Program-made: the position numbers and the translations under genes
Shown: piece by piece, positions 1-5,825 of the stretch
Position numbering within the stretch: the first letter of the stretch is position 1
Layout of the letters: each line of letters begins with the position of its first letter
DNA from: Alphaproteobacteria bacterium
GTDB lineage: Bacteria; Pseudomonadota; Alphaproteobacteria; UBA6615
Assembly: GCA_013003285.1 (NCBI GenBank)
Contig: JABDJY010000261.1
Coordinates: 1 to 6,024 of the forward strand
DNA length: 6,024 nt
Reading direction: 5' to 3'
The notes under the pieces: model-generated
Databases searched by the model: none
The model's input: only the letters and a program-made list of their open reading frames with translations
What the model was told of the DNA's origin: nothing

Positions 1-67
1 GACTAGGGTCGGTTTACCACTGATCCCAAGAAATAATCGTGATCGATCAAACCAAGAGGAGAGGGTT
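1..67 (+). promoter_or_regulatory. 5' leader of the TRAP operon with ribosome binding site and a small palindrome
   Basis: This non-coding stretch precedes dctP and is less GC-rich than the genes. A strong Shine-Dalgarno AGGAG lies at 57-61, six bases before the ATG at 68. A perfect 10-bp palindrome, TGATCGATCA, lies at 40-49, and a further TGATC half-site occurs at 21-25. An AATAAT hexamer at 32-37 resembles a -10 box, but no suitably spaced -35 hexamer is visible: TTTACC at 13-18 leaves a spacer of only 13 bases. The real promoter may therefore lie before the window. The RBS is secure; the regulatory role of the palindrome is a guess. Confidence 0.4.
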
Positions 68-1111
68 ATGTTGAAACAATACAAGGGATCCGCAGATGCT
101 GGCGCAGCGGTCCCCGCCCTTACAGAGATGCCGGGCATTTCTCAGGCGCAGCAAGAGACCTTGCGCATGCACACCTTCATTCCGCCGGTCGCCAACCCGG
201 GCAAAACATTTCTGATCCCGTGGGCGGAAAAGATCGGTAAGGATTCCGGCGGACGCATCAAGATACAGCCCTTCTGGGCCATGCAGCTTGGCGGCAAAGC
301 GCCGCAGTTGCTCGATCAAGCCAGGGACGGCGTGGTCGACATCGTCTGGGCGCTGCCTGGTTTCACGCCGGGCCGCATGCCGCGGGTCGAGCCGTTCGAG
401 CTGCCCTTTGTGCATAAGGACGCCCTGTCTTCGACCCTGGCGCTGCAGGACTTTCAAGAAAAACATCTGGGCCCGGATCTGAAGGACTATCAACCGCTAC
501 TGTTGCACGTCCATGACGGCTTCCTGTTTCAAACCAAGACACCGATCCAGAAGATGAGCGACTTGAAGGGCCAGAAGCTGCGCGCGGCCTCGCGCGGCGG
601 CGTGTGGCTGTTGGAAGCGTTGGGCGCGACCGGTGTTGGCCTGCCGCTACCGCAAATCCCCCAGGCCTTGTCGAAGGGCGTTATCGACGGCGTGACCTTG
701 CCTTATGAGATCGCCCCGGCGGTCAAGACTCCGGAATTGGTCAGCCATTTCTCGACCCTAGCCGGTTCGCAGCCGCGCCTGGGCACCAACGTGTTCACCT
801 TCCTGATGAACAAGGACAGCTACGATTCGCTGCCGCCCGATCTGCGTAAGGTGATCGACGACAATTCCGGCCGCAACATCGCGCAGGCCGCCGGCCAAAA
901 TTGGCGCGATATTGAGACGCCGGGCCGCAAGGTCGTCGAGGCGCAGGCTAAGAACAAGTTCTACGTCATTCCCGAAGGTGAGGTCGCCAAGATGAAGGCA
1001 GCAGCCGAACCGGTGTTCCAGCGCTGGTATGCCGAAGTGGCGAAGGCCGGTATCGACGGCCCGGCGCTGGTGTCCGACGCCCGCGCGCTGGTCGACAAAT
1101 ACGCCAAGTAA
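68..1111 (+). CDS. dctP: TRAP transporter substrate-binding protein, DctP family
   Basis: This 347-residue protein is the extracytoplasmic solute receptor of a TRAP transporter; it captures an organic anion in the periplasm and delivers it to the DctQ-DctM permease. The family fold is recognisable from about residue 30 (ETLRMHTF) onward: the segment DLKGQKLRA (165-173) carries the arginine R172 that usually forms a salt bridge with the ligand carboxylate, followed by the LLEALGATGVGLPL region, KGVIDGVTLPYE (203-214) and the C-terminal helices. Length is normal for DctP. The start at 68 is supported by AGGAG at 57-61. The N-terminus is odd: residues 1-28 end in a signal-peptidase-like ISQAQ, but the expected hydrophobic core is short (AGAAVPAL, 11-18) and interrupted by D10 and E20. 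dctQ and dctM follow directly. Ligand identity is unknown; the catabolic neighbours suggest an aromatic or aryl carboxylate (inference). Confidence 0.93.
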   Translation: MLKQYKGSADAGAAVPALTEMPGISQAQQETLRMHTFIPPVANPGKTFLIPWAEKIGKDSGGRIKIQPFWAMQLGGKAPQLLDQARDGVVDIVWALPGFTPGRMPRVEPFELPFVHKDALSSTLALQDFQEKHLGPDLKDYQPLLLHVHDGFLFQTKTPIQKMSDLKGQKLRAASRGGVWLLEALGATGVGLPLPQIPQALSKGVIDGVTLPYEIAPAVKTPELVSHFSTLAGSQPRLGTNVFTFLMNKDSYDSLPPDLRKVIDDNSGRNIAQAAGQNWRDIETPGRKVVEAQAKNKFYVIPEGEVAKMKAAAEPVFQRWYAEVAKAGIDGPALVSDARALVDKYAK

Positions 1112-1113
1112 GC

Positions 1114-1130
1114 ACCGAACCGGCGTCGGT
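1114..1130 (+). promoter_or_regulatory. Weak intercistronic stem-loop between dctP and dctQ
   Basis: In the 35-base gap after the dctP stop codon, ACCGA (1114-1118) can pair with TCGGT (1126-1130) around a 7-base loop. It is followed by CGAAAAAC, not by a U tract, so it is not a convincing rho-independent terminator. Hairpins after the binding-protein gene are a common way for binding-protein-dependent transporter operons to keep more of the 5' transcript. The stem is only 5 bp and may be chance. Confidence 0.2.
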
Positions 1131-1146
1131 CGAAAAACTTGATGCC

Positions 1147-1683
1147 ATGAGCGAGCTTGGGGAAATCACCACCCGGCCCACCGATCCCGTGGGCCGGGTG
1201 CTTTATCAGATCGCCAAATGGCTGGCCGTGGCCGGCGGCGTGATTCTGTTCGCCATGGCGGCATTGACGACAATCAGCGTCACCACCCGCGCCGCCTTCT
1301 CGGCGCCCATATCGGGTGATTTCGAACTGGTGGCGATCGGTACCGGCCTGGCGGTGTTCGCGTTTCTACCCTGGTGCCAGTTGGAGCGCGGCAATGTGCT
1401 GGTCGATTTCTTCATGGCCAAGACGCCGGTCCGCACCCGTGTTTTTGCCGATATTGTCGGCGGCCTGTTCTATCTGGCGATCGCCAGCCTGCTGACTTGG
1501 CGGCTGATCTTCGGCGCCATCGACATGTATCAGTACAACGAACTCACCATGACCATAAACTTCCCGCGCTGGACGACCTTCCCGGTCTCGATCGCGATGT
1601 TGGGATTTCTGGTGGTGGTGATCGCCTACACGATCAGCCGCAGCATCGCCGAGTGGCGTGCCAACCGCTTTTTCGGCGACTAA
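1147..1683 (+). CDS. dctQ: TRAP transporter small permease subunit, DctQ family
   Basis: This 178-residue integral membrane protein has four hydrophobic segments at about residues 19-42, 58-78, 95-119 and 137-160, the usual DctQ topology and length. The segment GDFELVAIGTGLAVFAFLPW (57-76) followed by a polar LERGNVLVDF stretch matches the family pattern of an acidic residue before the second helix, then a short basic/polar loop and a hydrophobic VDF. In TRAP systems DctQ complexes with DctM in the inner membrane. The gene starts 35 bases after dctP, and only 3 bases separate its stop from the dctM start. No strong Shine-Dalgarno precedes the ATG at 1147; GTG codons at 1189 and 1198 are possible but would shorten the N-terminus before helix 1, so the upstream ATG was kept. 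Family assignment is confident, the exact start less so. Confidence 0.9.
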   Translation: MSELGEITTRPTDPVGRVLYQIAKWLAVAGGVILFAMAALTTISVTTRAAFSAPISGDFELVAIGTGLAVFAFLPWCQLERGNVLVDFFMAKTPVRTRVFADIVGGLFYLAIASLLTWRLIFGAIDMYQYNELTMTINFPRWTTFPVSIAMLGFLVVVIAYTISRSIAEWRANRFFGD

Positions 1684-1686
1684 GCC

Positions 1687-3006
1687 ATGAGCGGCCTGGA
1701 AACCGGCCTTCTGGGCTTTGCCGTTCTGCTGGTGCTGCTGGCGCTGCGCATTCCCATCGGGGTCGCCATGCTCAGTGTCGGCATCATCGGCTATGTGTCG
1801 ATCGCGGGCGAAAAGGCTCTATTCAGTTACCTCAAGACCGAAACCTATTGGCGGTTTTCCACCGAAACCCTATCCGTGGTGCCGCTGTTCCTGTTGATGG
1901 GGCAATTTGCCGCCAAGGCGGGGCTGAGCCAGGCTTTATTCAGCGCCGCTTATACCTGGCTCGGCCATTTTAGGGGCGGCATCGCCATGGCGTCGATCGG
2001 CGGCTGTGCCGGTTTCGGCGCCATCAGCGGCTCATCGCTGGCGACCGCGGCGACCATGGGTCAGGTCGCGTTGCCGGAACTGCGGCGGTTCAATTATTCC
2101 GGCGCGTTGGCCACCGGCACCCTGGCCGCCGGCGGCACGCTGGGCATTCTGATCCCGCCTTCCATCGTGCTGATCATCTATGCCGTCATGGTCGAGGCCA
2201 ATGTGGCCACCCTGTTTCAGGCCGCCTTCATTCCCGGCATCCTCGCCGCCCTGGGCTACATCGCCGCCATCGCCATCGTGGTGCGGGTCAATCCCGAGGC
2301 GGGCCCCGCCGGCGAGCGGGCGACCCGGGCCGAGCGCTGGGGCGCCCTGTGGGAGATCTGGCCGGTCCTGGTCATTTTCGTTCTGGTGATGGGCGGTATC
2401 TATGCCGGCTTTTTCACCCCCACCGAGGGCGCCGGGGTTGGCGCCATGGGCACGTTCCTGATCGCCGTCACCCGCGGCGGCATGCGGTTGCAGGGCTTCA
2501 TCGAGGCGCTGCTCGGCACCGCCAAGACCACCGGCATGATATTCCTGATCCTGCTCGGCGCGGCGATCTTCAACGCCTTTTTGGGGTTCTCCGAACTGCC
2601 GATCAATGCGGCAGACTTCTTTGGCAATTCCGGCCTGTCCGCCTTCACTATTCTGCTCGGCATGATCGTCCTCTACATCATGCTCGGCTTCGTGATGGAT
2701 TCGCTGTCGATGATCTTCCTCACGATCCCGATCTTCTGGCCGATCATCGCCGGGCTCGATTTCGGCCTCGGTCCGGAAGAGACCAAGCTGTGGTTCGGCA
2801 TCGTCACCCTGATCGTCGTCGAGATGGGGCTGATCACGCCGCCGGTGGGCCTGAACGTGTTCATCATCAATTCCATGGCCCGCGACGTGCCGATGATCGA
2901 AACCTTCAAGGGCGTGATTCCCTATTTCATCTCCGACATTATCCGGGTGGCAATCCTCATCGCCTTTCCCACTATCACCCTGGTGCTGCCCAAATTGCTG
3001 GCGTAA
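1687..3006 (+). CDS. dctM: TRAP transporter large permease subunit, DctM family
   Basis: This 439-residue, very hydrophobic protein has about a dozen membrane segments and is the ion-coupled translocation subunit that moves the DctP-bound substrate across the inner membrane, normally driven by a sodium gradient. Visible hallmarks are RIPIGVAML (21-29) in the first helix, GAISGSSLATAATMG (111-125), GTLGILIPPSI (150-160), FFTPTEGAGVGA (242-253), and the second-repeat counterpart GLITPPVGLNVFIINSMA (381-398). The paired PP-containing loops match the inverted-repeat architecture of the ion transporter superfamily. Length is typical of DctM (about 425-440). Translation is probably coupled to dctQ, whose stop lies three bases upstream; no separate strong ribosome binding site is visible. 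The 66-base gap after the gene is the largest in the window, so it probably ends the transporter module. Confidence 0.95.
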   Translation: MSGLETGLLGFAVLLVLLALRIPIGVAMLSVGIIGYVSIAGEKALFSYLKTETYWRFSTETLSVVPLFLLMGQFAAKAGLSQALFSAAYTWLGHFRGGIAMASIGGCAGFGAISGSSLATAATMGQVALPELRRFNYSGALATGTLAAGGTLGILIPPSIVLIIYAVMVEANVATLFQAAFIPGILAALGYIAAIAIVVRVNPEAGPAGERATRAERWGALWEIWPVLVIFVLVMGGIYAGFFTPTEGAGVGAMGTFLIAVTRGGMRLQGFIEALLGTAKTTGMIFLILLGAAIFNAFLGFSELPINAADFFGNSGLSAFTILLGMIVLYIMLGFVMDSLSMIFLTIPIFWPIIAGLDFGLGPEETKLWFGIVTLIVVEMGLITPPVGLNVFIINSMARDVPMIETFKGVIPYFISDIIRVAILIAFPTITLVLPKLLA

Positions 3007-3016
3007 CTAGGACGTA

Positions 3017-3046
3017 TTGACAATTGTTGGTAATGCCAACTATATG
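3017..3046 (+). promoter_or_regulatory. Candidate sigma-70-type promoter before the catabolic genes
   Basis: A perfect -35 consensus TTGACA lies at 3017-3022. An 18-base spacer leads to TATATG at 3041-3046, a 4/6 match to the -10 consensus. It falls in the AT-richer 66-base gap between dctM and the reductase gene, about 27 bases before the reductase start, which leaves room for a short leader. The -35 match is seen directly; promoter activity is inferred. Overlapping inverted repeats (3026-3051) suggest it is regulated. Confidence 0.45.
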
Positions 3047-3051
3047 TTGGC
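3026..3051. repeat. Overlapping inverted repeats GTTGG/CCAAC, candidate operator
   Basis: Two dyads share one central arm. GTTGG (3026-3030) and CCAAC (3036-3040) flank TAATG. GCCAAC (3035-3040) and GTTGGC (3046-3051) are a perfect 6-bp inverted repeat around TATAT. A further GTTGG follows at 3054-3058, giving four copies of the half-site in 33 bases, and an 8-bp palindrome ACAATTGT (3020-3027) overlaps the -35 hexamer. The placement across the -35/-10 spacer and -10 region is what a repressor or activator operator would show. No regulator gene lies in the window, so the cognate protein is unknown. Confidence 0.4.
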
Positions 3052-3056
3052 CCGTT

Positions 3057-3062
3057 GGGGAG
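3057..3062 (+). promoter_or_regulatory. Ribosome binding site fixing the reductase start
   Basis: GGGGAG at 3057-3062 lies 10 bases before the ATG at 3073. An in-frame TTG at 3055 would give six extra residues (MGSDVI), but that start would overlap this Shine-Dalgarno and has none of its own. The ATG at 3073 also begins directly with the ferredoxin-domain beta-strand (GFAVTVRQF), so it is preferred. Confidence 0.7.
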
Positions 3063-3072
3063 TGATGTAATT

Positions 3073-4101
3073 ATGGGCTTTGCCGTAACCGTTCGGCAAT
3101 TCGACACGCCGCTCGATGTGGAGATGGGCGACACCATCCTGCAAACCGCGCTCAATGCGGATTTGCAATATCCCCATGGCTGCCAATCGGGAAATTGCGG
3201 CGCCTGCAAGTCGCGGCTGTATTCGGGCGAGATCGAGATGTCGCCCTATTCCGAATTCGCCCTCACCGACGACGAGAAAGAGTCCGGCCTGATCCTGGCC
3301 TGCCGTTCGGTGCCGTGGAGCGACTGCGAAGTCGCCTATCTGGAACAGGACGAGGTGGTCGCCCATCCGCTGCGCCGGCTCGCCTGCACGGTGCGCGAGA
3401 TCGACCGCATGACCCACGACATTGTCCGCGTGCGCCTGTCGATCGAGGCCGGCGGACCGTTCGATTTCAGCGCCGGGCAATATGCCGAAGTCTCGTTCGG
3501 CGATTTACCGGCGCGCGACTATTCCATGGCCAACCGGCCCGGCGACGAGTTGCTCGAGTTCCATATCCGCAAGATCGCCGGCGGCACGGTCAGCGCCTAC
3601 GCCAATAACCAGCTGAAAATCGGCGACCCGGTTCAGGTGAACGGCCCGCACGGCATCTCATACTATCGCGCCAAGCATAGCGGGCCGATTGTGGCCCTGG
3701 CCGGCGGCTCCGGCCTGGCGCCGATCAAATCGATCGTCGAGGAAGCCTTGGCGCAAGGCGCCCGGCAACCGATCCAGATGTATTTCGGCGTCCGCGATGC
3801 GCGCGACTTGTATCTGGAAGATTATTTCAACGATCTGGCGGAGAACCATCCCAACTTGTTTTTCACGCCGGTTCTGTCGGAACCCAGCGGTAAGACCGTG
3901 CATCGCACCGGCTATCTGGCCGATGTGGTGGCCGCCGATTTCGCCGATCTGGATGGCTCAAAGGTGTATCTTGCGGGACCGCCGATTATGGTCGAAACCT
4001 GTGTCGAGCGGGTTCGCGCGCGCGGCGTCGGCGCGGAAGACTGCCATGCCGATGCGTTCTATACTGAAGCCGATAAAGCGAAACTGGAGGCGACATCATG
4101 A
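3073..4101 (+). CDS. [2Fe-2S] ferredoxin / FAD / NAD(P)H oxidoreductase, naphthalene-dioxygenase-reductase-like
   Basis: This 342-residue electron-transfer flavoprotein takes hydride from NAD(P)H and passes single electrons through FAD and a plant-type [2Fe-2S] cluster to an oxygenase. An N-terminal ferredoxin domain (about 1-90) has cluster ligands C37, C42, C45 and C77 (CX4CX2CX31C). A ferredoxin-reductase FAD domain (about 98-200) has RDYSMAN (148-154) and GGTVSAY (170-176). A nucleotide domain has GGSGLAP (211-217), YFGVRDARDLY (237-247), AGPPIMVE (301-308) and the C-terminal HADAFY (325-330). Domain order and several stretches (FEFHIRK-like, YFGVR, DAFY) recall the naphthalene dioxygenase reductase NdoR; this ferredoxin-first order differs from PaaE, where the ferredoxin is C-terminal. 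It overlaps the next gene by ATGA. No Rieske oxygenase is present, so the likely partner is the di-iron protein at 5072-5788 (inference). The in-frame TTG at 3055 was rejected as the start. Confidence 0.92.
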   Translation: MGFAVTVRQFDTPLDVEMGDTILQTALNADLQYPHGCQSGNCGACKSRLYSGEIEMSPYSEFALTDDEKESGLILACRSVPWSDCEVAYLEQDEVVAHPLRRLACTVREIDRMTHDIVRVRLSIEAGGPFDFSAGQYAEVSFGDLPARDYSMANRPGDELLEFHIRKIAGGTVSAYANNQLKIGDPVQVNGPHGISYYRAKHSGPIVALAGGSGLAPIKSIVEEALAQGARQPIQMYFGVRDARDLYLEDYFNDLAENHPNLFFTPVLSEPSGKTVHRTGYLADVVAADFADLDGSKVYLAGPPIMVETCVERVRARGVGAEDCHADAFYTEADKAKLEATS

Positions 4102-5054
4102 ATGACAGCGCAGATTCGGGTCGGCTCGACGGCCGCGTTGCCCTGGTGAGCGGCGCCGGCCGCGGCGTTGGACTGGCCATCGCGCGCACCTTGGCAGCCC
4201 AGGGCGCCAAGGTGGTGGTCGCCGACGCCGGTGGCGCCATCAACGGCGAAGACCCCGACGCATCCGTCGCCGAAACGGTCGCCAACGAACTTGGCGATAG
4301 CGCCGTTGCGTTCACAAATTCCATCGCAGACGCCGGCGCGGCACAAGCCGCCGTGGCGCTGGCCAACGAAGCCTTCGGCGGGCTCGATATTCTGGTCAAT
4401 AACGCGGCGATCCTGCGCGACGGCTTCATCTTCAAGGCCGACCCGGCCGATTTCGACGCGGTGCTGCAGACCAACCTGGCCGGCGCCTGGTATCTGACCA
4501 ATGCGGCGACCCCGACGATGCGCCAGCACGCCAAGGATAATCGCGGCGGCGCGCCTTACAATTGGGGCCGGGTGGTCAATATCACCTCGACCGCCGGCTT
4601 CTACGGCAATTTCGGCCAGTCCGCCTACGCCAGCGCCAAGTCGGGCATGCTCGGCCTGATGCGCACCACGGCGATGGATCTGGCGCGCGCCGGCATCACC
4701 TGCAACGCCGTGGCGCCGTTCGCCGCCACCCGCGTTACCGACACCATCGTGCCGGCCAATGACGAGCAGGCGGTTTACAAGGAACGCGCCCTGAAGGTCT
4801 CGCCCGACCATGTGGCCATGGTGGTGGCCTGGCTGTGTTCGCCGAAAGGCCAGGACATCACCGGCCAGTTGTTCGGCGTGCGCGGCCGCGAGGTGTTCCT
4901 GTTTTCCCAACCGCGTCCGGTCGCCACCTTGGCGCGCGACGATGCGGATTGGGACGTCACGGCCCTCAGCGAAGCGGCGGCGGAGAATTTCTCCGCCCTC
5001 TACACCGACCTCAGAACCGATCTGGAAGTCTTCAACACTGACCCCAAAGTCTAA
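4098..5054 (+). CDS. Short-chain dehydrogenase/reductase, (3R)-hydroxyacyl-CoA dehydrogenase (MFE-2) type
   Basis: This 318-residue classical SDR oxidises an alcohol or reduces a ketone with NAD(P)(H). The cofactor motif SGAGRGVG is at 18-25. ADAGG (42-46) follows strand 2, where an acidic residue favours NAD. NNAA is at 101-104 and the catalytic tetrad is N126, S164, Y177 and K181 (YASAK). The long insertion after strand 2 (INGEDPD), the ILRDG after NNAA, and GFYGNFGQSAYASAK resemble the dehydrogenase domain of peroxisomal-type multifunctional enzyme 2, which acts on 3-hydroxyacyl-CoA esters; generic FabG-like SDRs lack these. About 65 residues beyond the usual 250-residue core form an acidic C-terminal extension without a known domain. 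GGAGG at 4086-4090 and the 4-base overlap with the reductase gene support the start and a single operon. The substrate is unknown; a CoA thioester, a dihydrodiol or a side-chain alcohol are all possible. Confidence 0.9.
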   Translation: MNDSADSGRLDGRVALVSGAGRGVGLAIARTLAAQGAKVVVADAGGAINGEDPDASVAETVANELGDSAVAFTNSIADAGAAQAAVALANEAFGGLDILVNNAAILRDGFIFKADPADFDAVLQTNLAGAWYLTNAATPTMRQHAKDNRGGAPYNWGRVVNITSTAGFYGNFGQSAYASAKSGMLGLMRTTAMDLARAGITCNAVAPFAATRVTDTIVPANDEQAVYKERALKVSPDHVAMVVAWLCSPKGQDITGQLFGVRGREVFLFSQPRPVATLARDDADWDVTALSEAAAENFSALYTDLRTDLEVFNTDPKV

Positions 5055-5071
5055 CCAAAGGGAGTCCTGTC

Positions 5072-5788
5072 ATGACCATCAATCCCGGAGATCAAGTCGA
5101 GACCGCGGCCGAATTCGCGCAAGCGCCGGAGGAATACCGCACGGCGGTCGAGAAGATCGTGATCAGCCATGCGGTGAATGAGTTGTATGGCGCCCAGGTG
5201 TTCGACGAGCCTGCCATCGCCCTCGCGCCGACGCCCTATTCGAAATGGCTGACCTGCCGGGTGGCCATGGAAGAGTATGGCCACCATGTGCGCTTCAAGG
5301 AGCTCGGCGAGGACATCGGCATCGCGCCGGAAAGGATGACGGCCAGCGACAGCAAGAAACCGCTGTCGATCTTCGAATTCCCCCTGCAGACCTGGGAGGA
5401 GTTTTGCGTCATTAAGCTGCTCGCCGATCTGGCCGAAATCCTGCAGGTCGAAGACCTCGCCCAGTGCAGCTTCCTGCCGCTGCGCAACCTGTCGCGCATG
5501 ACCATGCCGGAAGAGCGTTTCCACGCCCAATTCGGCAAGGATTTCTGTACTGAACTGTGCGAAACCGAGGAAGGCCGTACGGCGGTGCAGGACGCGATCA
5601 ACCGCTATTACCCGATTCTGCCGAAATTCTTCGGGCGGGCGAAATCGAAGAACAATGAAATCTTCCGAAAATGGGGTATCAAGCGGCGTACTAACGAAGA
5701 TATGCTTGCCGACTACGTGAAACGCGCAGAGGAACTGGTCGCGGAATTGGGCCTGACGTTGCCGGACCTGAGCGAATCTGCAGCTTGA
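5072..5788 (+). CDS. PaaA/PaaC-family ferritin-like di-iron oxygenase, short PaaA-like form
   Basis: This 238-residue, mainly helical protein resembles PaaA, the catalytic subunit of phenylacetyl-CoA 1,2-epoxidase. Di-iron ligands are conserved: E37 (NELYG), E68 and H71 (EEYGH), E148 and H151 (EERFH), with D119 in LLADL at the place of the PaaA helix-3 aspartate (E122 is an alternative). The downstream segment VQDAINRYY...FG, then WGIKRRTNEDM and ELGLTLPD, parallels E. coli PaaA (LQDAINRFW, WKIKRFTND, MLGMTVPD). The protein stops right after that point, so it lacks the roughly 70-residue PaaA C-terminus and is much shorter than BoxB. AAGGGAG at 5058-5064 is a good ribosome binding site, 17 bases after the SDR stop. 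No PaaB, PaaC or PaaD is seen. It likely hydroxylates or epoxidises an aromatic compound, perhaps a CoA ester, using electrons from the 3073-4101 reductase (inference). Confidence 0.87.
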   Translation: MTINPGDQVETAAEFAQAPEEYRTAVEKIVISHAVNELYGAQVFDEPAIALAPTPYSKWLTCRVAMEEYGHHVRFKELGEDIGIAPERMTASDSKKPLSIFEFPLQTWEEFCVIKLLADLAEILQVEDLAQCSFLPLRNLSRMTMPEERFHAQFGKDFCTELCETEEGRTAVQDAINRYYPILPKFFGRAKSKNNEIFRKWGIKRRTNEDMLADYVKRAEELVAELGLTLPDLSESAA

Positions 5789-5825
5789 GCCCCATCCGCG
5801 ATCCGTCCCAAGGGAGTTAAACAGT

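Noticed and set aside
13..37. TTTACC plus AATAAT as a promoter for dctP
   Set aside because: The spacer is only 13 bases, well below the usual 16-18, and the -35 match is poor.
1374..1973. 199-codon plus-strand open frame spanning dctQ and dctM
   Set aside because: It is a shifted-frame shadow across two confidently identified membrane-protein genes, with no plausible domain and no ribosome binding site.
2349..3020. 223-codon plus-strand open frame overlapping dctM in another frame
   Set aside because: The protein is dominated by Arg, His and Pro and shows no family resemblance, while the dctM frame is intact with all family motifs.
3035..3051. GCCAAC/GTTGGC hairpin as a rho-independent terminator after dctM
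   Set aside because: The stem is only 6 bp and is followed by CCGTTGGGG, not by a T tract; an operator role fits the position better.
3055..3072. TTG start six codons upstream for the reductase
   Set aside because: It would sit on top of the GGGGAG ribosome binding site and lacks its own; the ATG at 3073 begins right at the ferredoxin domain.
4059..4910. 283-codon open frame on the minus strand, antisense to the SDR and the end of the reductase
   Set aside because: It mirrors well-supported genes with full catalytic motifs. Its translation is rich in Gly, His, Arg and Ala with no recognisable domain, which is typical of antisense frames in GC-rich coding DNA.
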